This document shows positions 22,295 to 29,409 of a stretch of DNA of 32,009 nt, one piece after another. The position numbers and the translations under genes are program-made. Each line of letters begins with the position of its first letter. The first letter of the stretch is position 1. The stretch is from CAYMJV01 sp964390545 (GTDB lineage Bacteria; Desulfobacterota; BSN033; UBA1163), in contig CAYMJV010000033.1 in NCBI GenBank assembly GCA_964390545.1, positions 1-32,009 of the forward strand. The letters are read 5' to 3'. The notes under the pieces are model-generated. The model searched no databases. It was not told the origin of the DNA and saw only the letters and a program-made list of their open reading frames with translations.

Positions 22295-23713
22295 TTAGGG
22301 TTTCCTTTCCTTCCATTCTGTGTGGAAGACTCCCTCTCGATCGATCCTTCGATAAGTATGGGCTCCGAAGTAGTCGCGCTGGGCTTGAATCAAATTAGCT
22401 GGCAACCGGGAGCTACGATAAGAGTCAAAGTACGCCAAAGAGGCACTCATTGCTGGAACTGGAATGGCCAGCTGGATGGCTGTCTGAACAACATGCCTCC
22501 AAGCCTCTTGTCGCTGAAGGAGAGCTTCCCGGAAGAAAGGAGCCAAGATCAAGTTCGGAAGCTCTGGGTTCTCCCGATAAGCTCTGGAGACATCGTCCAA
22601 GAATCGAGCCCGAATGATGCATCCACCGCGCCAGATGCGCGCGATTTCTGCTAAGTTCAAATGGTATTGATATTCGAAGCTGGCCGCCTGAAGCAGCGCC
22701 AGGCCTTGGGCATAGGAACAGATTTTCGAGGCATAGAGGGCATGACCAACCTTCTCCGTAAAAGTTCTTGGATCACCAGAGTAGTGATCAACAGTCAGCG
22801 GAAAAGCCTTGGCGGCTCTCTCTCGTTCCTCTTTGAAGACTGAGAGATTTCTTGCCTCTACGGCGGCATTGATCGTAGGGATGGGAATTCCCAGATCGAA
22901 GGCATTCTGACTGGTCCACTTTCCTGTTCCCTTTTGACCTGCGGAATCAAGAATCCTAGTGACCAGGGGTTGATTCGTTTCTCTGTCCGTAACCGTAAAG
23001 ATGTCAGAGGTGATCTCAATCAAATAAGAGGAGAGGGGTCCATCATTCCATTGGGAGAATACTTGATGCAGTTCCTCGGCGGACAGGCCGAGTCCTCGAT
23101 GGAGGATGTCGTAGGCTTCGGCAATGAGCTGCATATCGCCATATTCAATCGCGTTATGGATCATCTTAACATAATGTCCTGAGCCTCGGGGGCCGATATG
23201 AGTTACACAGGGATCCCCGCTAACCTTTGCCGCAATGGCTTTCAAGATAGATTCGATGAAAGCATAAGCCTCGGGAGAACCACCGGGCATAATGCTGGGG
23301 CCTTTGAGAGCACCTTCCTCTCCACCTGAAATTCCCGTTCCTATGTAAAGATAACCCTTTGATTCAACCTCCTTCGAACGGCGCTCCGTATCTTGAAAAA
23401 AGGAGTTCCCTCCGTCGATCATGAGATCACCCCGCTCGAGGAGTGGTGTTAATTGCGAGATCATTTCATCGACTGGCTGCCCCGCTTTGACCATCAGGAG
23501 AATCTTTCGCGGCCTTTCCAGCAACGTGACCAAATCCTTCAATGAATAAACAGCCTTAATATTCTTGCCTGCCGCCTTTTCCTTCATAAAAGCATCTGTC
23601 GTGGTCTTCGTGCGATTATAAACGGCAACCCTAAAACCATTTCGCTCCATGTTCAGGACCAAATTCTGGCCCATGACCGCTAGTCCGATTAAGCCGATAT
23701 CATAGAGTTCCAT
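22295..23713 (-). CDS. gnd: 6-phosphogluconate dehydrogenase, decarboxylating
   Basis: A 472-aa enzyme of the oxidative pentose-phosphate pathway, converting 6-phosphogluconate to ribulose 5-phosphate, CO2 and NADPH. The N-terminal Rossmann motif is GLAVMGQNLVLNMERNG with NRT for NADP binding. The substrate site includes ISGGEEGALKGPSIMPGG and KMIHNAIEYGDMQLIAEAY. The all-helical C-terminal domain contains GQKGTGKWT and ends KRWHTEW-like in the family as RIDREGVFHTEW here. The length is that of the long (homodimeric) class. The ATG follows GGAGGGAGAGG. The neighbouring gluconokinase-like gene supplies its substrate. Confidence 0.97.
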   Translation of the reverse strand: MELYDIGLIGLAVMGQNLVLNMERNGFRVAVYNRTKTTTDAFMKEKAAGKNIKAVYSLKDLVTLLERPRKILLMVKAGQPVDEMISQLTPLLERGDLMIDGGNSFFQDTERRSKEVESKGYLYIGTGISGGEEGALKGPSIMPGGSPEAYAFIESILKAIAAKVSGDPCVTHIGPRGSGHYVKMIHNAIEYGDMQLIAEAYDILHRGLGLSAEELHQVFSQWNDGPLSSYLIEITSDIFTVTDRETNQPLVTRILDSAGQKGTGKWTSQNAFDLGIPIPTINAAVEARNLSVFKEERERAAKAFPLTVDHYSGDPRTFTEKVGHALYASKICSYAQGLALLQAASFEYQYHLNLAEIARIWRGGCIIRARFLDDVSRAYRENPELPNLILAPFFREALLQRQEAWRHVVQTAIQLAIPVPAMSASLAYFDSYRSSRLPANLIQAQRDYFGAHTYRRIDREGVFHTEWKERKP

Positions 23714-23732
23714 CCTCTCCCTCCATAAAAAG

Positions 23733-23790
23733 GTGTCATTCTGAGGGGCATCGCCCCGAAGAATCTTCTTTCTTACTCAGGAAAAACTCC
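23733..23790. repeat. GTCATTCTGA palindromic repeat unit upstream of gnd
   Basis: gtgtcattctgaggggcatc, then gccccgaagaatcttct: the same family as 3409-3664. An internal ggggcatcgcccc forms a short hairpin. It lies between the FGGY kinase and gnd, which are on the same strand. Confidence 0.65.
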
Positions 23791-23807
23791 TCACGATTAC
23801 ACTTTAT

Positions 23808-25307
23808 TCAATGGTCTTTTATCAGCTTTTCATAAAGAACTTTCTGGCGATCGATGGCTTTGAGATATCTTTCATGACGTTTGAAGTCTGGATCAAAGAC
23901 CGGCCCAATAAAATCAGGAGCCACGCTGAGGTCTTCAAGAATACCGAGTGCCTCCAAGGCCAGGAGGGCAGCTCCCCTTCCAGAGGCTTCCTGCACCTCT
24001 GAAACAGCCACTGGTCGGCCGAGAGTATCCGCCATGATTTGAAGCCAGGAGGGAGAGTGAAGCAGAGCCCCGCCACTCGCAATAATCTGCCGTTCGGAGG
24101 GCAGAAGCTGGCGTAAGCGTTCGAAAACGATCGCAATCCGATAAGCCACTGCTTCCAAGCCCGCCCTAAGAATCTCGAGAGGGGTTGTGGCCAGAGAGAG
24201 ACCATGAATGGTCCCTCGTGCATGGCCGGCCCAGCCAGGAGCTCTCTCTCCGGCCAGGAAGGGAAGCATGGTGAGGCCGTGAGCATCCGGTTCCATTTTG
24301 GCTAAAGCTTGCTCGACTTCCGAGAGGCTTTGGAGTTTCAGTGTTTTTGTCAGCCACGAAAAGAGACTCCCCCCTTCACTCAGTGCTCCTCCAGGGAGGG
24401 AGCGTCGACTATCCACACGGTAACACCAAAGGCCTTCAGGGATATGAGAAATAGGAAAGTCTACAACCGCACGAAGGGCACTTGTTGTTCCAACCGTCAA
24501 AGCAACTCGTTCTGGAGATATGCATCCGCTTCCGATATTTGCAGTTGCGCCATCCCCTAATGCAGGGAACCAAGGAATATTCTGAAGTGCAGGCCAGCGG
24601 TTGGCAAACTCAGGACGAAGCCCTCTTCGAAAATGATTGGAATCGACAAGGGGGGAGAGTTGATTCTTCCTGATCGGAAGGGCTTTTAGAAGAGCTTCAT
24701 CCCAAACCAGATCGTATCGATTGAGTAGTCCTGACCACGAGGCAACAGAATAACTGACGGCAGACTCGCCAAAAAGTTTTAGCTCAAGATATTCTCCGAT
24801 CGAAATCCACCGCGAGACCTGTTTGAAAAGATTGGGTCTCGTCTTGGCGAACCATTGAAAATAGGCGGGAAGGTAACAAGGATGGAAATGGCAACCTGTT
24901 CGCTCATGAACCGCAACCTCATTAAATTCAGCCTGAAGACCGGCGACTTCACCATACGCCCGCGTGTCAGCGTAGGTTGCAAGAGGGGTGATGGCTTGAT
25001 TGGTACTATTTACTCCAAGGATATTGCCGACAAAGGTACAGGAGGCTACGCCTGCAATCCTTTGGCTCATAGAAGTAGCTTGTTCCATTACAGAGTCGAT
25101 GCAACCCCAGGTGCGCTCCAGAATGAGATCGGGGTCTACCTCGGAAGCTCCCTCTGCTGTTGTTTTAATCTCAAGAGGCTGACGGGCTTCCATTCCACCA
25201 ATCGCCCGCCCAAGGCAGTCAAAGAGAGAGGCTCGCACCGCAGAAGTGCCAGTATCAATTGAAAGGATAAAAGGTGATTCGGCTTGGCTTGGTGTAATGG
25301 AGGTCAT
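23808..25307 (-). CDS. FGGY-family carbohydrate kinase, probably gluconokinase
   Basis: A 499-aa cytoplasmic kinase with two ribonuclease-H-like domains. The N-terminal ATP/sugar motif is SIDTGTSAVRASLFD (about 15-29). The second domain has GDGATANIGSG, TVGTTSALR, LPFLAGERAPGW with RGTIHGLSL, and the adenosine motif IASGGALLHSPSWLQIMAD. The FGGY branch with GERAPGW and ARG.I.GL is the one containing gluconate kinases. The next gene downstream on the strand is 6-phosphogluconate dehydrogenase, which uses the product of gluconate phosphorylation; that is the main reason for the call. Xylulokinase-like activity is an alternative. No clear Shine-Dalgarno is seen before the ATG. Confidence 0.82.
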   Translation of the reverse strand: MTSITPSQAESPFILSIDTGTSAVRASLFDCLGRAIGGMEARQPLEIKTTAEGASEVDPDLILERTWGCIDSVMEQATSMSQRIAGVASCTFVGNILGVNSTNQAITPLATYADTRAYGEVAGLQAEFNEVAVHERTGCHFHPCYLPAYFQWFAKTRPNLFKQVSRWISIGEYLELKLFGESAVSYSVASWSGLLNRYDLVWDEALLKALPIRKNQLSPLVDSNHFRRGLRPEFANRWPALQNIPWFPALGDGATANIGSGCISPERVALTVGTTSALRAVVDFPISHIPEGLWCYRVDSRRSLPGGALSEGGSLFSWLTKTLKLQSLSEVEQALAKMEPDAHGLTMLPFLAGERAPGWAGHARGTIHGLSLATTPLEILRAGLEAVAYRIAIVFERLRQLLPSERQIIASGGALLHSPSWLQIMADTLGRPVAVSEVQEASGRGAALLALEALGILEDLSVAPDFIGPVFDPDFKRHERYLKAIDRQKVLYEKLIKDH

Positions 25308-25357
25308 TGTCAGATGATGATATCACATTTCCCTCCAAAAGATAAAAAATTGGCCTC

Positions 25358-25552
25358 TCATTTTTCTACTTGCAGGAAATCGACATTAATACGGAGAAAT
25401 CCATATTGCGGGACTCCTTCCTCAAAGAGTAATTTCTTAATCTCGATCCAAATGCAACATTTCAGATAGTAATCCGTTGCGTAATAGGGTAATGAGCTTC
25501 CGTTGACCTTGAATTTCGGTGATTCAATGACTAAAATTAAATTAGTAAGAAA
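25358..25552 (-). pseudogene. Possible gene remnant (about 60 codons, no start codon)
   Basis: A minus-strand frame reads SPKFKVNGSSLPYYATDYYL, then KCCIWIEIKKLLFEEGVPQY and GFLRINVDFLQVEK before TGA at 25358-25360. The residues look protein-like, but no ATG, GTG or TTG start with a ribosome site is present. A TGA closes the frame about 12 codons above. It may be the C-terminal fragment of a lost gene, or chance. No family was recognised. Confidence 0.3.
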
Positions 25553-25564
25553 GGAAGGATTTCA

Positions 25565-25735
25565 ATGGATAAAAGGAAGTTTATCTTCTGGGGAATAGTG
25601 CTATTAATTGGGCTTATGTTGACAGGTTGTGCAGGGGATTATGGCGCTCATGGTTATTCTGATTACCCTTACTACAACCAAGGCTATGGATATTACGGAT
25701 CTCCGTATTATCGTGAAAATCATGGAGGCTGGTAA
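25565..25735 (+). CDS. Tiny Tyr/Gly-rich lipoprotein
   Basis: A 56-aa protein with a lipoprotein signal. MDKRKFIFWGIVLLIGLML leads to the lipobox LTGC, so lipidation would be at Cys22. The mature part is only about 35 residues and rich in Tyr, Gly and His (GAHGYSDYPYYNQGYGYYG). The AAGGAAGGA ribosome site lies about 6 bases before the ATG. Such small Tyr/Gly lipoproteins are common in Gram-negative genomes and have no known function. It stands alone. Confidence 0.7.
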   Translation: MDKRKFIFWGIVLLIGLMLTGCAGDYGAHGYSDYPYYNQGYGYYGSPYYRENHGGW

Positions 25736-26130
25736 CCGCCAAATTCTTGTTTTTGTTGACTTGTAGGTAATGCAAGTCTTAATCACCTTTCACTAACCAA
25801 GAAGTCTACGCCCTGGGTTTTGTATTCAGTTCTCAAAGAAGCCAATCAGGGTCAGAAATGGCTGTGGACTTTTTTGTTGAATGTTTCTATCCATAATAAT
25901 CAACCTTGACGGCTGGCTTAGAGTGTCTAGTAGCAGGTCGAGTATTCAATCCCCTTAGTTTCAACCAGTCCTTATTGCTGTAAATCACGTTCTGTACGGA
26001 CGTCCTCCTTTCCTTGCTCGTGGTCCTTAAATACTTACTATTTGTGACAAAATAGGTCATATTTTTGTCCTCCCGTAAAATTCCAATTCTTGAAATAATC
26101 CTTTAAAATCAAATAGTTTACGTATTTTGT
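25736..26130. other. Intergenic stretch of about 400 bases without a gene
   Basis: No open frame with a ribosome site was found on either strand. The word attcaatccccttagtttca at 25948 and following recurs in diverged form near 26786 (attcaatccccctggtttta), with aaccag after it in both, so it is a short dispersed repeat. The far end leads into the riboswitch leader. Confidence 0.5.
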
Positions 26131-26136
26131 TTCTTT

Positions 26137-26151
26137 TGGCACTAAAATTGA
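26137..26151 (+). promoter_or_regulatory. Weak sigma-54-like promoter for the riboswitch leader
   Basis: TGGCACTAAAATTGA has the -24 block TTGGCAC intact and correct spacing, but the -12 block reads TTGA rather than TTGC. Initiation would fall near 26163, about 25 bases before the aptamer. Treat it as a candidate only. Confidence 0.3.
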
Positions 26152-26187
26152 TGGTAGATTAATCGCAGAGAAGAAACCTAAACTAAT

Positions 26188-26272
26188 ATTGCCGATAAAG
26201 CCAAACCACGAGTAATCGTGGGACGGAAAGCCACGGGTCTTTAAAACTGGGGACAGCCGGGTTGCCGAAGCA
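26188..26272 (+). ncRNA. GEMM-I (cyclic-di-GMP class I) riboswitch aptamer
   Basis: The conserved words appear in order: AAAGCCAAACC, a hairpin CCACGA-GTAA-TCGTGG (26206-26221) closed by a GNRA tetraloop, GGGACGGAAAGCCACGGGTC, then AGCCGGGTTGCCGA. These match the GEMM-I core (GGCAAACC, GGGACGCAAAGCC, AGCCGGGUUACCGA). Two core bases differ together: C at 26201 for the usual G, and G at 26226 for the usual C. An intrinsic terminator follows, so a transcriptional switch is expected. The downstream gene on the strand is a Flp pilin. Confidence 0.9.
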
Positions 26273-26285
26273 AGAGAAATTTTGC

Positions 26286-26325
26286 GGGGCTCGTGGTCTA
26301 TATTTTCACGAGCCCCTTATTTTTA
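26286..26325 (+). terminator. Intrinsic terminator of the GEMM riboswitch
   Basis: A perfect 10-bp stem GGGGCTCGTG / CACGAGCCCC (26286-26295 with 26307-26316) is followed by TTATTTTTA. Its 5-prime arm contains CTCGTGG, fully complementary to CCACGAG in the aptamer (26206-26212), so aptamer hairpin and terminator can exchange pairing. Confidence 0.85.
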
Positions 26326-26342
26326 GGGTGGTTTAATTCATC

Positions 26343-26473
26343 TTTACCCCGTTAGAAAGCCCCACTGCTTGCAGCGGGGACGAAGGTAATTTCCTTATGG
26401 GAGCGAACAAAGGGTTTAATGCCCCGTGTCAGCCTTCCCGTTAGAGGATCAAAGGTCTTCTAACGGGGTTTAC
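26343..26473. repeat. CCCCGTTAGAA inverted-repeat element, copy B
   Basis: 131 bp bounded by ctttaccccgttagaaag and cttctaacggggtttac. It is the inverted counterpart of copy A (11095-11258), with shared interior words gtaatttccttatgggagcg and taatgccccgtgt. It sits between the riboswitch terminator and the pilin, 32 bases before the pilin ATG. Confidence 0.78.
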
Positions 26474-26505
26474 TGAAAACGCAAGAGGAGAGGAGACTGA
26501 ACTCA

Positions 26506-26673
26506 ATGGAAAAGCTGCTAGAGTTTTTAAAAGATGATGAGGGTGCTAGCGCTGTCGAATATGCCCTCCTCGTTGCTTTGATCACGGCAGTTATTGTCGG
26601 GGCTGTTACGCTTTTAGGTGGGAATTTGAAGGCGACATTTGATTATATCACAAGCATATTTTCTAAACCTTAA
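26506..26673 (+). CDS. Flp/Fap-type pilin
   Basis: A 55-aa type IVb pilin. The short leader MEKLLEFLKDDEGAS precedes AVEYALLVALITAVIVGAV, the hydrophobic polymerisation helix with the conserved Glu at residue 18 (followed by Tyr). The prepilin peptidase would cut shortly before AVEY. The tail is short (LLGGNLKATFDYITSIFSKP). GAGGAGAGGAG lies upstream of the ATG. No tad assembly genes are in the window. The GEMM riboswitch 230 bases upstream suggests control by cyclic dinucleotide, linking adhesion or surface life to second-messenger level. Confidence 0.88.
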   Translation: MEKLLEFLKDDEGASAVEYALLVALITAVIVGAVTLLGGNLKATFDYITSIFSKP

Positions 26674-26955
26674 TCTACCTGACCTAGGATATGGAATTGA
26701 TTATTACGATCTTGATTTGCAACTTAACCCCTTCTAATCCCCAATTCTTCGCCGAACTTCAGGGTTAAGACTTGCAGCTTACCCATTCAATCCCCCTGGT
26801 TTTAACCAGCCTCAACATCTCTTTAAGAATAGCATTCAAGGCACAGCAGCTCCTTTCCATATTTCCCCGCATAGAGGTATCACCCCCACCCACGCCCTCC
26901 CCCATCGAGGGGGAGGGGTTATGCTACGATATTTTAATTCTGCATAAGTATTCTA
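26674..26955. other. Intergenic stretch between pilin and panB
   Basis: It holds a diverged copy of the attcaatccccctggtttta word (near 26786), then a strong hairpin ccctccccc-atc-gagggggaggg near 26897-26918 that can end the pilin transcript. No gene with a ribosome site is visible. Confidence 0.5.
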
Positions 26956-26984
26956 TTGACGATTTTTTCGTCAAAAGATATTCT
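26956..26984 (+). promoter_or_regulatory. Sigma-70 promoter of panB
   Basis: TTGACG (26956-26961), a 17-base spacer and TATTCT (26979-26984), about 48 bases before the ATG. A second -10-like TATAAT lies a little downstream. Confidence 0.6.
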
Positions 26985-27031
26985 TTTGGTTATAATTCTA
27001 ACCCCACAAATTAGAATCAGGAGGCAAAAAG

Positions 27032-27880
27032 ATGAAAAAGAAATTAACGCGATTTGATCTTCAGAATATGAAGAAATCCGGTCAGAAAGCGGTTTGGATT
27101 ACGTCTTATGATTACTGGACCGCTCAATTCGCAGAACAGGCGGGGATGGATATGATTCTGGTGGGCGATTCTCTTGGGATGTGTATCTACGGTTATGAAG
27201 GCACGATTCCTGTCACCATGGATCAGTGCATCTATCATTCAGAGGCGGTACGCAGGGGTGCCCCCAACACTTTTATCATCGGTGATATGCCCTTTCTTTC
27301 CTATCAGGTCAACATCGACGAGGCTGTTCGAAATGCAGGTCGCTTTCATAAAGAGGCCAGAGTCGATGCAATCAAGCTCGAAGGGGGGCGAAGAGTCTGT
27401 CCTCAGATCAGAGCCATTGCCGATGGGGGGATGTTAGTCATGGGGCACATCGGCCTCACCCCGCAGAGTTCGGGACAATTAGGAGGATTTAAGGCTCAAG
27501 GCCGCACAACTGAAGCAGCACTGGAGCTGATTGAAGATGCCAGGGCTGTTCAAAAAGCGGGGGCTTTCTCCCTTCTCGTAGAAGCGGTCCCACCGGAAGT
27601 TTGTAAAATCATTCGAGATGATTTGACCATTCCTGTCTACAGTATCGGAGCTGGAGTTGACGCGGATGGGCAGGTGATGATCGTTAGCGATATCTTGGGA
27701 ATCTTCCAGGCCTTCACTGCAAAATTTGTAAAAAAGTATGCGAATCTGGGAGCGGAGACGTTAAAGGCAATGGAGGCTTACGCAGAGGATGTGAGAAAGG
27801 GAAGGTTTCCGGAAGCCCAGCACACTTACAATATGGTCGAAGGGGAACTGCAGAAGTTGAAGGCAGTTCTGAAAAAGTAG
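27032..27880 (+). CDS. panB: 3-methyl-2-oxobutanoate hydroxymethyltransferase (ketopantoate hydroxymethyltransferase)
   Basis: A 282-aa TIM-barrel enzyme adding a hydroxymethyl group from methylene-tetrahydrofolate to 2-oxoisovalerate, the first step of pantothenate synthesis. Metal and substrate residues are present: D46-S47 in LVGDSLGM, D85 in IGDMPF, K115 and E117 in AIKLEGG, H139 in MGHIGLTPQS, and E184 in LLVEAVP. YSIGAGVDADGQVMIVSDILG matches the family. The AGGAGG site is at ideal distance. No panC or panD is adjacent. Neighbours are a sugar kinase and an aldolase of unknown pathway, so a role outside pantothenate is possible but not supported by residue changes. Confidence 0.92.
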   Translation: MKKKLTRFDLQNMKKSGQKAVWITSYDYWTAQFAEQAGMDMILVGDSLGMCIYGYEGTIPVTMDQCIYHSEAVRRGAPNTFIIGDMPFLSYQVNIDEAVRNAGRFHKEARVDAIKLEGGRRVCPQIRAIADGGMLVMGHIGLTPQSSGQLGGFKAQGRTTEAALELIEDARAVQKAGAFSLLVEAVPPEVCKIIRDDLTIPVYSIGAGVDADGQVMIVSDILGIFQAFTAKFVKKYANLGAETLKAMEAYAEDVRKGRFPEAQHTYNMVEGELQKLKAVLKK

Positions 27881-27918
27881 TATCTAGATGCGAACGCACT
27901 TTATATTGACGTAATTCT

Positions 27919-27975
27919 GTAGGGCGTGATCGCCGATCACGCCTTTGAACGGTGCGTTCGGGGAACGCACCCTAC
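27919..27975. repeat. GTAGGG double-hairpin repeat, left copy
   Basis: Two consecutive perfect palindromes, GGCGTGATC-gcc-GATCACGCC (27923-27943) and GGTGCGTTC-ggg-GAACGCACC (27951-27971), are bounded by gtaggg and ccctac. An inverted copy lies at 30709-30766. It sits between panB and the kinase and may end the panB transcript. Confidence 0.85.
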
Positions 27976-28025
27976 ATCTGATTTATTTGTTTGTAATAGT
28001 TCAATTTTGCTTGAGGTATTTTCAT

Positions 28026-29393
28026 ATGAAAAGAGACATTCTTGCCATTGATGTGGGAACCACCGCCTTTAAGATCGGGGTCTTCAGCCCTGAGCTGGAG
28101 AAGAGGTGTGAAACCTCCAGGGAATATGAGATCAACCTTTATGATCGTGGAAAGGCCGATATCGAACCGGAGAAATGGTGGCATGCTCTCAAGGATTGCT
28201 CTGTTGAGATCAAGGAGTATCTCTCCAAAGTTGGGGTAGTCTCCTTTTCTGTGACGACCCCCGGCTTGTTGCCCATGGGAGAGGATGGGACAGCATTGGG
28301 TCCCGCCATCCTTATGCTGGATGGTCGCTCTCATAAACAGGCCAGAGAGATTCGGCAACTGGTAGGAGAGGAAAAGTTTCTCAAGGAGACCTGCAACCTG
28401 CCTGTCTCCGGTGGCTCGTCCCTCTGTTCCATCTTATGGATTCTGGAAAACCAACCCAATGTCTGGAAACGTTCTGCTAAATTTGGCCACTGTAATACCT
28501 ATATGGTCAAGCGCTTTACAGGTGAATGGGTCATCGATCCATCTACGACCTCAATTACCGGTCTTTACAATACAGCCCGTCATGATCTCACTTGGAATAA
28601 AGATGTCTTGGCTATGGCTAAGATTCCGGAAGACAAGCTTCCACCATTGAAACAATCCTATCATAAGGCTGGTCGCATCTTACCCAAGATTGCTGCTGAG
28701 TTGGGTTTGCCAAAGGATTGCGATGTTCTTTGCGGAGGCAATGATGCTGTCCTTGCTGCCTTATCAGGGGGATTCACGGCCCCTGGGGACATTAATTTCA
28801 TCTGCGGAACATGCGAGATCACGAACGTGTGCGTGGACAAGCCCGTAAGCTCTGGAAATTTTAACGTTCGCTGTCATGTCATTCCTGACCGATGGGTCAC
28901 CTTCTTCGTGCTCAATACAGGGGGCTTGGCTCTGGAATGGTTTCATTCTGTATTTTGCAGGGACATGACCATTGATCAATTTTACAACGACTATATTCCA
29001 ACGGTTCTTGAAAGTTTTCTTCCCAGCCATGATCCAGAAGGCATAGAGGCTGACCTGCCTGATTACGTCCCTTTCCTGCAAGGATGCCGCTACAGTCTCG
29101 AACAGATGACAGCAAGCTTTTCAGGTTTGACATTGGAGACAACCCGGGAGAAGATCCTTCTGGGATTACTCAAAGGAAACGCGATTTACCATCGTGAACA
29201 TCTGAAGGAGGTAGCAAGCCTGGTCAAAATAAGCAAGGTTGTGATGACCACAGGAGGCGGAGCAAAGATCAGGGGATTCTTGGAGGCGAAAAAGCGGTGG
29301 ACAGGTGATTTCGAATTCAGATATCAAGATCAATCCTCCCTCTTGGGGGCGGCACTGTTGGGTCAGTTTTACCAGATCCAGAAATATGCCTAA
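28026..29393 (+). CDS. FGGY-family carbohydrate kinase, substrate unknown
   Basis: A 455-aa kinase beginning MKRDILAIDVGTTAFKIGVF. That ATG was chosen because GAGGT lies upstream and the 27 extra upstream codons translate repeat DNA. The phosphate-binding DVGTT (9-13), the mid segment VSFSVTTPGLLPMGEDG, the second-domain CGGNDAVLAALSGG with the catalytic-type Asp, and TTGGGAKIRGFLEAK near the end are present. Sequence over the sugar-binding region differs from the gluconokinase-like paralogue at 23808, including an unusual CNLPVSGGSS and CGTCEITNVC. The following gene starts 16 bases after its stop, so the two form an operon. Substrate not determined. Confidence 0.85.
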   Translation: MKRDILAIDVGTTAFKIGVFSPELEKRCETSREYEINLYDRGKADIEPEKWWHALKDCSVEIKEYLSKVGVVSFSVTTPGLLPMGEDGTALGPAILMLDGRSHKQAREIRQLVGEEKFLKETCNLPVSGGSSLCSILWILENQPNVWKRSAKFGHCNTYMVKRFTGEWVIDPSTTSITGLYNTARHDLTWNKDVLAMAKIPEDKLPPLKQSYHKAGRILPKIAAELGLPKDCDVLCGGNDAVLAALSGGFTAPGDINFICGTCEITNVCVDKPVSSGNFNVRCHVIPDRWVTFFVLNTGGLALEWFHSVFCRDMTIDQFYNDYIPTVLESFLPSHDPEGIEADLPDYVPFLQGCRYSLEQMTASFSGLTLETTREKILLGLLKGNAIYHREHLKEVASLVKISKVVMTTGGGAKIRGFLEAKKRWTGDFEFRYQDQSSLLGAALLGQFYQIQKYA

Positions 29394-29409
29394 ATTTATG
29401 GAGGAAGAG

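Noticed and set aside
26188..26272. Calling the aptamer a GEMM-Ib (cGAMP) riboswitch
   Set aside because: The position-20 equivalent is G (26200), as in c-di-GMP switches as I recall it, but ligand choice cannot be settled from sequence, so the general GEMM-I call was kept.
27032..27880. PanB paralogue with changed function
   Set aside because: All metal and substrate residues of the family are intact, so ordinary PanB is the simplest reading.
29305..29409. Upstream start of the 427-aa unknown protein inside the kinase gene
   Set aside because: It would overlap the kinase by up to 89 bases; the ATG at 29410 has a GGAGG at good distance.
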